From assembly GCF_002234595.1 (NCBI RefSeq), contig NZ_NMUL01000067.1:1-64000 (forward strand): 64,000 nt of DNA, given 5' to 3'. This DNA is from Amycolatopsis vastitatis (GTDB taxonomy: Bacteria > Actinomycetota > Actinomycetes > Mycobacteriales > Pseudonocardiaceae). The translations under genes were made by a program, and so were the position numbers. Numbering within the stretch: position 1 is the stretch's first letter; the number at the start of each line of letters is the position of its first letter. The notes under the pieces were generated by a model. It was not told the origin of the DNA, ran no database searches, and saw only the letters and a program-made list of their open reading frames with translations. Shown in pieces: positions 45,023 through 52,348 of this stretch.

Positions 45023-45361
45023 GGCCAGTTCCTCCCCCGGCGACCCGGCATCCGCCGTGATCGCCCCCAATGGCCCGCGGAGCACGACTGCCGCCACGGG
45101 ATGGTGCCGGGCACTTCGTGCATGTAATGCCCGATTTGCCCTGGTAGGCCGGGTATTTTCGTCCCGCGCCCGCAGCAAGCATCGGCAGAACCTCACGCCA
45201 CCGTTACACCGTCGAGTGAGACGAATCACACAATTGCCAGTCGATGACCGATCCAGTAGAAGCGCTGATCACCGCCAGCCTGAAGGCGACGGCCCACCGG
45301 CTACGATCGCCGCCGGTCCTGCCGTCGCCGGACCACATACCGCCCCTTCGGCAGGAGACCG
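45023..45361. promoter_or_regulatory. Divergent region between RHS and membrane-protein genes
   Basis: About 340 bases without a supported gene. It must hold the leftward RHS promoter and the rightward promoter of the gene at 45362, whose ribosome binding site is CAGGAG. I see no clear palindrome. Confidence 0.4.
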
Positions 45362-47014
45362 ATGCCCCAGCCCGCGCTCGACGCCCCGAACGTCACCGCA
45401 CCGATCCCGCGCACAACCGCGAAGATCCGGCGACCTTCCGCGCCTCGGCTCGGCGTCGCGGCGCTGTGGGCCTTCGCCGCCGTTCCCGTTGCGCTGGCAC
45501 TCCTGGCCGCGGTGCGTGCGCCGAAGATGCACGTGCTGCTCGACTACTGGCACGTCTTCGCGAAGATCACCGACGACACCGGTCACCTGCTGCTCGGCCA
45601 GGTCTTCACCTACCACCTCGACCAGCCGTTCGTCGTGCCCTCGCTGCTGTTCTACGTCGACGCGGCCTGGTTCGGCGGCGACAACCGCGTCCTGACGGTC
45701 CTGACGATCGCCCTGCTTGCGGTCGCGGTGTTCGCACTGTGGACGATGCTGCCGCGACACTTGAACCCGGCGACGCGGGCGGCGTTGACCGCGGCCATGT
45801 CCTGGCTGCTGTTCACCTCCCACGCCACCGAGCTGTGGCTGCAGAGCACGAACGGCATCAGCTGGGTTCCCGCGGTCACGTTCTGCACGATCGCGATCGC
45901 CTGTGCGCACCACGGTCGCCGGGCCGGCGCGTACGCGGCCGCGGTGCTGGGCTGCCTGAGTTTCGGCGCCGCGTTGCCGATCTGGTTCGTCATCGCCTTC
46001 ATCGCCTGGCTGCGCAAGGAACCCCGGCTCCGCGTTGTCATCCCCGCAGCGGCCGGGCTCGTCATCCTCGCCGCATGGTGGCTGACCAAACCCGCAGGGA
46101 CGCAGTCCGGGGCGACGGACGCCTTCGACCCGGACGGACGGCTGTCCGTCGTCGCCGCCGCGGTCGGTGGACTGTGGTCGGTGGACATCGCTGTTCTCGC
46201 GGTGATCGCCGGAAGCCTCACCATCGCCCTGCTCGCCCTGCTGTTGCGCCACACCGTCATCCATCGGCCGGCGGCGACCGAAGCGGGTTGGGCGGGGTTA
46301 GCCTGCTACGCCGTCGCTCTGGCGTTGATGCTCGCGCTCGGCCGGACGACGACGAACGTTCCCGGAGGTAACGTCGGGCTGATCAGCCGGTACGTCCTGG
46401 TCGCCGCGCTGGCCACCACCGCGCTGCTCGTCCTGACCACTGTGCACCGTCCACAGTGGCCGCAGCGGTATCTCGTCGTGGCGGCCGTCGCACTGTCCCT
46501 GGTCACCCACGCCGTTGGTGGCGGGAAGGCCGACGAAGTCCGTCGCAGCTACGCGCCGCTCAACCTGTCCGCGATCGCCCTGCGAGTCGACGCCCCCGCA
46601 GCGCTGGATGCCCTGCACATCCAGCGCGCCGCCGGCCCCGCGGCCCGCGCATTGGGCGCCTACCCGTTCAACGACAGCTTCACCCTCGGCTGTCACGGCC
46701 CCGAACTCGGCAGCCACCTCGACCTGACGACCGCACAACCGACACCGGCCGGCGCCCTCGACGCCCCCGCCACCGACGCGGGCGACATCACCACTGGCTG
46801 GGCCGTCGTCAACGGCACCCGGCCGGACTGCATCCTCATCACCGACCAGACCGGCACAGTCACCGGCGGCGGCATCACCGGCCTGCCCCTCACCCCCGGG
46901 CAAACCCCGAAAGCCGCGCCAGGAGCGACAGCCTGGCAGGCAACGGCAGGCCCTACGAACGGACCGCTCACGATCCTCGCAGTCCAGGGCGGCCGTCTCT
47001 ACCGCATCAGCTGA
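45362..47014 (+). CDS. Polytopic membrane protein of unknown function
   Basis: The 550-residue protein has about nine to ten hydrophobic segments (residues 30 to 385; for example LWAFAAVPVALALLAAV and YLVVAAVALSLVTHAV) and a C-terminal soluble domain of about 160 residues. The segment LLDYWHVFAKITDDTGHLLLGQ between the first two helices resembles the outer loop of GT-C-like or O-antigen-polymerase-like proteins, but no catalytic motif is certain. GGAG precedes the ATG. It lies inside the repeat-bracketed segment with the RHS gene. Confidence 0.7.
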   Translation: MPQPALDAPNVTAPIPRTTAKIRRPSAPRLGVAALWAFAAVPVALALLAAVRAPKMHVLLDYWHVFAKITDDTGHLLLGQVFTYHLDQPFVVPSLLFYVDAAWFGGDNRVLTVLTIALLAVAVFALWTMLPRHLNPATRAALTAAMSWLLFTSHATELWLQSTNGISWVPAVTFCTIAIACAHHGRRAGAYAAAVLGCLSFGAALPIWFVIAFIAWLRKEPRLRVVIPAAAGLVILAAWWLTKPAGTQSGATDAFDPDGRLSVVAAAVGGLWSVDIAVLAVIAGSLTIALLALLLRHTVIHRPAATEAGWAGLACYAVALALMLALGRTTTNVPGGNVGLISRYVLVAALATTALLVLTTVHRPQWPQRYLVVAAVALSLVTHAVGGGKADEVRRSYAPLNLSAIALRVDAPAALDALHIQRAAGPAARALGAYPFNDSFTLGCHGPELGSHLDLTTAQPTPAGALDAPATDAGDITTGWAVVNGTRPDCILITDQTGTVTGGGITGLPLTPGQTPKAAPGATAWQATAGPTNGPLTILAVQGGRLYRIS

Positions 47015-47100
47015 ATTCTCAGCCGCAGCGCCTGGATGGTCGCGGCGAGGCGCTGCGGAGCCGTGCACGACCTTGTTCTGCGCCGATAGTGCGGGTGTGC

Positions 47101-47416
47101 TCCCCTACCTTGGGGCCAGCCGTCACAGCAAACGGACAGCCGTCGATCACACCGCACGTCACGGCGGCTGGCCCCGACGCTTGCCGCGGCCAACCGCGCG
47201 ACCCCATGAGCATGAACATGTCAGAGCTCTGACGCGGGATTATTCACGCCCACTTCGACTCGAACCTGAAGCCTTCCGGTTAACTGGAGGTTCTAGACCC
47301 GGGTCGCCCTCAGTCGATCTAGCTGGGATGTTTGCATTCGCTCATGCCGTGATTCGGCGCCAATCGACGTCGATCGTCGCCGTTTATGGAGCATAAATGC
47401 TCCCTCGTTCGTGATC
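47101..47416. repeat. Long direct repeat, copy B
   Basis: Partner of 37801-38116, in the same orientation. Its hairpin is GGAGCA-TAAA-TGCTCC (47388-47403); stem bases are unchanged and the loop differs by one base. The minus-strand remnant reads VIDGCPFAVTAG. The whole non-coding stretch 47015-47640 otherwise shows no gene. Confidence 0.85.
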
Positions 47417-47639
47417 CTGGAAGTGGACGGACGACCTACCGGGCAGCGGCCAGTGCGGCTACCGGCGGCTTACGCAGCAGCCGACCGCTCAGCGGCCGTC
47501 CTACAGAACCCGTCTTCGTTCGCCTCCCCTTGCGGCGACGCGCGGGAATCAGCCCGGTCAGAGCCTCGGTTACCGGGATGCCAAGACCCGGTGATGTCGT
47601 TCCGGAAGCCCGCCTGCCGATGATGGTGGAGCACGGCGG

Positions 47640-48370
47640 AGACGGACGGTGGCGTCGAGGCCACCACCTGCAGCGCATTCGAGGGCGACGTCACCACCGG
47701 CTGCTCGCGCGAGCCGGGCGACGATCGTCAGGCCGAGGCCGCTGCCTTCGCCAGCGTGGGCATCGGCCGAGTTGCGCCTGAAGTGGTCACACGCGTGGCG
47801 CGCTGTTCGGCGGTCATCCCGGGTCTCTGATCGATGATGTGCAGCTCGACGTCGCCTTCGAGGCCGCGCGTGGAGGCGAGGGTGATCGTGGTGCCAGGCC
47901 CGGTGGCGCGCAGGTCGTTGGCGAGCAGGTTGTCGACGATCTGCTCCAGCCCACCCGGAACGGTGAGGACCTACCCGGCAGGACCGCCCTGCCGGGAGAG
48001 CCGAACGCGGTGTTCGGCAGCTGTGGCGCTTCAGGTCTCGACGCGGTCGGCCAGTATCGCGTCGAGATCAGCGGGTTCGGGTGTTGTGGCGGCGTCGTCG
48101 AGGCCGGCCAGCGCGAGCAGGCCGGTAACCACCTATGTGAGGCGGTCGACCCCGCCCAGGGCGGTGTCGAGGCTGGGACGGGCGTCGGGACGCAGGTCGG
48201 GTTCGAGGTTCTCCAGGCGCAGCCGCAGGGCGGTGAGCGAGGGATTTGAGCTGGCGGCAGGCGTCGGCGGCGAACACGCGTTGGGTGCCAAGCAGGTGCT
48301 GCAGCCGGGTCGCCATCCGGGTGAAGCGTGCCGCGAGGCGGCGGAGTTTGGCCGGGCCGCGGTGGGCCGG
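47640..48370 (-). pseudogene. Sensor histidine kinase remnant
   Basis: The minus strand holds pieces of a kinase in shifting frames. A dimerisation helix reads RVFAADACRQLKS (normally ADASHQLRTP), where the phospho-acceptor histidine is replaced. It continues in another frame as LTALRLRLENLE and is interrupted by TAG at the RLT-VVTG position. Further on is an N box, QIVDNLLANDLR, then a truncated ATPase domain (IIDQRPGMT). Frameshifts, a stop codon and the missing histidine make it a dead gene. No response regulator remains beside it. Confidence 0.65.
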
Positions 48371-48429
48371 TGAGGACGCCGTCGGCGAGCTGGGCGGTGG
48401 CTGGTCCAGCGATCGGATGGGGCGGGTGA

Positions 48430-48930
48430 TCCAGCGGACGATACCGAACTCCGGCAGGCCGGTCAGCCCGTCACACACGACCATGAGCACGTCGGCGAGA
48501 CCGCGGTTCTTCAGCTCGGTCAGTACGTGCAGCCAGTACTTGGCGCCCTCGTCGCCGCCACCGGCCCACAACCGGAGGATTGTCGCGCCGGCCCTCGCAG
48601 CTCACCGCCAGCGGAACATGATCGGCCGGTTGGCGACCTGCCCGTCACGGATCTTGACGTTGAGCGCGTCGATGAAGATCACCGGATACACCGGATCGAG
48701 TGGCCGGTTCTGCCACTCGACCATGCCCTCGATGGCCCTTGTCGGTGATCGTGGAGATCGTCTGCCGGGACAACTCGGCCCCATAGACCTCGGCCAAGTG
48801 CGCAGAGATCTCCCCGGTCGTGACGCAGCCGCAGCGGACAGCGACCACGATCGTGAGCCGACCACCGACTGTCCGACCCGCGTCGGCTACGTCTCGATCC
48901 ACTGCGCCGATGAGCTCGGCGACAGGCCGC
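48430..48930 (-). pseudogene. IS256-family transposase remnant
   Basis: Three frames together match the IS256/Mutator transposase core: TTGEISAHLAEVYGAELSRQ, then EGMVEWQNRPLDPVYPVIFI with the catalytic Asp in FIDALNVKIRDGQV, and then GDEGAKYWLHVLTELKNRG and VCDGLTGLPE with the second Asp. The frames shift near 48740 and 48590. The N-terminal and C-terminal parts are lost. It abuts the histidine-kinase remnant on one side and the kinase/pPIWI island on the other. Confidence 0.75.
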
Positions 48931-49035
48931 GATATTACCCACGAGTGAAGGATGAGGCATTCAACGCCGCGTCGGCCTGATCGCTTACCCTGGGTACCCT
49001 GCAGATCCGGACTGGCGAGGGGCGAGTAACTAGAT

Positions 49036-49500
49036 TTGAGAGTTCTCGGCGTTAACGCGGCGGGCGGCAAGCTGTGGCTCTGCCTGGTCGACGACAACGG
49101 TGTGCTAGAAACCGAACCGACTTACCTTGAGTTGCGCGACGGCCCCCATGCCGGGTACGCCATCGTGGCGTTCCGAGACGAGTGCGTTCACGCGCTGACG
49201 GCACTATCACCCAACCGGGTCGTGATCCTAGACATGGAACCGGGTAGGCGGGTACCGAAGGTTGCGGACATGCGGACTCGGTTTACCGCCGAGGCGCTCC
49301 TGGCATCTTGCGCAGTAGACGCCGAGGTAACTTGCGTTCGGCTCGCCCGCGCGACGCTCCGCTCCCGGCTGGGCCTCCCACGCAAGGGCGCGGTCGCCGA
49401 CCACGTGGCCAGCGTCTTCGATACCCCAGTAGGGAAATACTGGACGAAGAAGCGGGATCTCGCCGCTGTGGCGGCACGCGCAGAGATCGTCGGAGAGTGA
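49036..49500 (+). CDS. RuvC/RNase H-fold protein, kinase-associated
   Basis: The 154-residue protein begins at a TTG (RVLGVNAAGGKLWLCLVDDNG), a typical first hairpin of an RNase H fold with Asn where RuvC has the first Asp. Strand RVVILDMEPG, a helix pair with RFTAEALLASCAV and LRSRLGLPRKGAVADHV, and a last helix with KKRDLAAVAARAEI follow, in the order of RuvC/YqgF. Some acidic residues could still bind metal (Asp and Glu in LDMEPG, Asp in KRDLAAV). Whether it is an active nuclease is uncertain. It ends 3 bases before the kinase gene, so they are co-transcribed. Confidence 0.6.
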   Translation: MRVLGVNAAGGKLWLCLVDDNGVLETEPTYLELRDGPHAGYAIVAFRDECVHALTALSPNRVVILDMEPGRRVPKVADMRTRFTAEALLASCAVDAEVTCVRLARATLRSRLGLPRKGAVADHVASVFDTPVGKYWTKKRDLAAVAARAEIVGE

Positions 49501-49503
49501 GAT

Positions 49504-50628
49504 ATGCCCATCGTCGGAGACCTACTTCAACGGCCCACCTACGAGATCCTTCAAACAATCGGGGAGGGCAACGTTGGCATCTGCCGGCTTGCGAGGCACG
49601 ACATCTTCGATCGTGACGTCGTACAGAAAACGATCTCCCTCCTCAGTGTGCCCGATGGGGTGGCCCGCGAGCCGCACCTGTTGAAGGAGGCCCGGCACAA
49701 GCATCTGATCGAGGTATGGGACGCCCAGTGGGAACCCGACCCCCAGTTCCGTGGTCTGGACGCCGTGACCTTCATCTGCGACTACTACCCCGGAGGGAGC
49801 GTCTACGACGCGCTCATGGACGGGCACAGGTTCGGCTTGGCCGATGCGATGAGGATCTGCGGCCAGGTGCTGGACGCCCTGGAGTACCTGCACCAGGATC
49901 GCGCGTATGTGCACAGGGACGTGAAACCCGGCAATGTCCTTCTCGATCAGTCACGGGAGAATGCAGTCATCGCTGACCTTGGGTCGGCTGGCAAAATCGA
50001 TCCACGCACAGGCACAGCGCCGGATTACGGGGGCACGCCCTTGTACCTCGCCCCCGAGGCCAAGTCCACTGGGCACGTGACTCTCAGGTCTGATCTTTAC
50101 TCGATCGGCGTTACAACGATCGAGATGCTCGCCGGCAGGTTCCCGTACGAGCAGATCCAGTTTTCCGAGGTTGACGCTCGCCTTGCCGCGGGGAAGCGCG
50201 CGATGACCGACCGGTGGTACACATTCCCGCCGCATGTGCCGCCCAACGTGAGGAAGTTTGTCAGTTCACTGGTGCGGGTGGAACCTGCCAGGCGGCCAGA
50301 CACAGCACGCTCCGCGCTCCGCAAGCTGAACGGGCTGCAATACGTTGACTGGCGACGTGTATCTGGGACAGAACTGCTCGGCGAATGGGTCGGCACCTGG
50401 CCGCCCACCAAGATTCCTGCGAGGCGCCGACACTACCGCGTCCAGGCGATCGAAGTGGCGCGTGGACGTCACGCCGGACGGGTACAGGTAACCGCCGAGT
50501 GGCAGAAGCCGGGCAGCCCTTGGCGAAGCATCCGCAGGCTAAGCAGCTACACGGACGCGGGGGACGCGAAGGCGCTGACCGAATTCTTCAGGCAGGTGGA
50601 GTCCCTTGCCCAGGCGGCACCAGCCTGA
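49504..50628 (+). CDS. Ser/Thr protein kinase with unknown C-terminal domain
   Basis: The 374-residue protein has an N-terminal Hanks-type kinase domain: glycine loop GEGNVG (20-25), catalytic-pocket Lys42 in VVQK, the HRDVKPGN loop near 137-144, DLG in place of DFG near 159, and APE near 178. There is no membrane segment and no PASTA domain. The C-terminal part (about 285-374; WVGTWPPTKIPARRRHYRVQ onward) is unassigned. This is a soluble kinase coupled to a RuvC-like protein. Soluble kinases in such islands often belong to defence systems. Its tail overlaps the convergent gene at 50547 by 82 bases. Confidence 0.85.
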   Translation: MPIVGDLLQRPTYEILQTIGEGNVGICRLARHDIFDRDVVQKTISLLSVPDGVAREPHLLKEARHKHLIEVWDAQWEPDPQFRGLDAVTFICDYYPGGSVYDALMDGHRFGLADAMRICGQVLDALEYLHQDRAYVHRDVKPGNVLLDQSRENAVIADLGSAGKIDPRTGTAPDYGGTPLYLAPEAKSTGHVTLRSDLYSIGVTTIEMLAGRFPYEQIQFSEVDARLAAGKRAMTDRWYTFPPHVPPNVRKFVSSLVRVEPARRPDTARSALRKLNGLQYVDWRRVSGTELLGEWVGTWPPTKIPARRRHYRVQAIEVARGRHAGRVQVTAEWQKPGSPWRSIRRLSSYTDAGDAKALTEFFRQVESLAQAAPA

Positions 50629-50984
50629 CGCACCGCGCAGCCTTGGGATCGGTCGAGTTGGCTGAGCTCCGCTGCGAGGTCCTTTGCAGCGGTGTCCGAA
50701 AGCACGAGTAGCGCTTGCCCGCCTCCGTCGCGGGGCTCAAGCCAACCGCGGCCGACTGCCCTCCAAAGGGCCTGGGTCAGGCCGAGGACGCGCAACCCGA
50801 CGCTGGGGTCCGGCGCTGTACGCACCTCCGTGCCAAAGACGCGGGAGAGCATCTCGCCACCTGGCAGACGGACCGCGCGGAGCACAGCAGCATGAGCATC
50901 GGCAGGATGCGCGGCATCCACGGCGGCCACCCCGCCGGACACCATAAGCGACACCACCAGTCGCGTCAGACCGTCCTTGCTCAT
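50547..50984 (-). CDS. Unknown small protein, convergent with the kinase
   Basis: The 145-residue protein starts at the ATG at 50984 (MSKDGLTRLVVSLMVSGG). It is mostly helical (AAHPADAHAAVLRAVRLPGG, LRVLGLTQALWRAVGRGWL) and has no recognised domain. A short helix-turn-helix-like layout near 80-105 is possible but not convincing. No clear ribosome binding site was seen. The 82-base tail overlap with the kinase gene means only one can be strongly transcribed without interference. Confidence 0.55.
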   Translation of the reverse strand: MSKDGLTRLVVSLMVSGGVAAVDAAHPADAHAAVLRAVRLPGGEMLSRVFGTEVRTAPDPSVGLRVLGLTQALWRAVGRGWLEPRDGGGQALLVLSDTAAKDLAAELSQLDRSQGCAVRQAGAAWARDSTCLKNSVSAFASPASV

Positions 50985-51163
50985 ACCGTCACAGTAGCGC
51001 CGACCCCCGACAGTGCGCGAGACATCGGCAGGAAACGTGCAGACGCCGCTAGCCTGATGGACCAGGGGAACTTGCTCGGTCCGGGAACTCGGGGGTACAC
51101 CGGCCGAAGCCGCCGTCGGATTGCGGATGACCACGACCGTGATATCTCTGCTTCACTTTCACA

Positions 51164-52339
51164 TCAGTGCTCTGAGGGTTCCGGTAGTCGCTTGCAGGTG
51201 AACATGCCGTGCTGGTCCTCAAGCACAACTTCCTTTCCAGGCGAGCTCTCGTACAACTCAGAGATGACATCCACCGAGTTCGCTGCCTTGCAGTGAGCGC
51301 CATCAGGCTCGGTCTGGACGAGATAGGCCGTGCCACACTCACAAGCTGTCCCGAATGCGTAGAACCTGCCGCGCCGCGCCTCGTCAACCAGGCCGGCGGG
51401 GTAGTACACGACGTGCTTGCCGCAGGCGGTCGGCAGCTCCACCATGCCGTCAACAGTCCTGCTTTCAGGAAGCTCCGTCGCGGGCTTCCACGGCCGTACC
51501 TCGATATGCCGCTCCATCGAACGAAGGTCTTTGCCTGCGGCGAAGCCAAGGAAGGCCGCATCGTCTACGGGCATCCCGCTGGACCACGCGACTCGTTCCG
51601 CAGGTGGCCACAACTGCGGCAACTCCTGCCTGGTGGTCACCTCGACTTGCAGGCTTGGGGTCGTGAACCGCACACCGTGCAGCAACAGTTGCCCCAGAAC
51701 GAGGGTCATCGCGTAACCCTGCGGCCGGTCGGGCTCAGGCAACTCACTGGCCGTCACCGTCAACGGAATGACCCACGTCGAAGCGAACCGGCTCGCTCCG
51801 GTGTACCGCCCGACCCAGAACTGACTGGCCGGAAGCGGTTGCATGTCGTTTCTGGCGTTCGTTAGCCCACGGTACTCCGATTGCGGGAGCCCATAGCCTG
51901 CGCTGCGCTGGGTCTCGGACGAAACGAGCATGGCTGTGAGCGCTGTCTTCTGGACCCACGCCGCGACGGCTCCCGCCTCTTCGGTCGCGATCTGCCCCGC
52001 TTCACCAAGGATGAAGGGTGTCAGGACCCGCGCGGCGACCGCCTCGAGGCGACTCATCCAGCCGTTGTTACAGCCGCCACAGACGCGCACCGTCTGGCGG
52101 AACGGCGGACGCACACCCAGGTCCTGCCCTACGCGATTCAGCGGCCCAGCGCCGTGTGCAATTGGTTCCAGGTCGAGGCCGATCCGCGACAGCCAGTTCC
52201 CGAAGACATGCTCGGCGGTCAGCTTGCCGACGAAGCCGCAGAAGGGGCAAGTGGGCAAGAAGGCTCCTTGGGTCCGTCGCCAATGCAGGCTGATGAATGT
52301 CGAGTTGGCGGAGATCGGCGTGTATAGCTCCGCCAACAC
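51164..52339 (-). CDS. HNH/treble-clef nuclease-like protein, last gene of the pPIWI-RE operon
   Basis: The 391-residue protein starts at a GTG at 52339, nine bases after the pPIWI-RE stop. Near the N-terminus it has CPFCG (31-35), LTAEHVFGNWLSR (41-53) and VCGGCNNGW (86-94). This is the C-x2-C, E-H, C-x2-C-N-N pattern of an HNH-like treble clef. The H of EHVF and the NN pair are the likely catalytic and structural residues. The remaining 300 residues have no known domain; near the end is another C-x-C pattern (TACECGTAYL). The spacing makes it part of the pPIWI-RE transcript, perhaps as the nuclease effector. Confidence 0.7.
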   Translation of the reverse strand: MLAELYTPISANSTFISLHWRRTQGAFLPTCPFCGFVGKLTAEHVFGNWLSRIGLDLEPIAHGAGPLNRVGQDLGVRPPFRQTVRVCGGCNNGWMSRLEAVAARVLTPFILGEAGQIATEEAGAVAAWVQKTALTAMLVSSETQRSAGYGLPQSEYRGLTNARNDMQPLPASQFWVGRYTGASRFASTWVIPLTVTASELPEPDRPQGYAMTLVLGQLLLHGVRFTTPSLQVEVTTRQELPQLWPPAERVAWSSGMPVDDAAFLGFAAGKDLRSMERHIEVRPWKPATELPESRTVDGMVELPTACGKHVVYYPAGLVDEARRGRFYAFGTACECGTAYLVQTEPDGAHCKAANSVDVISELYESSPGKEVVLEDQHGMFTCKRLPEPSEH

Positions 52340-52348
52340 TGGCGGTGC

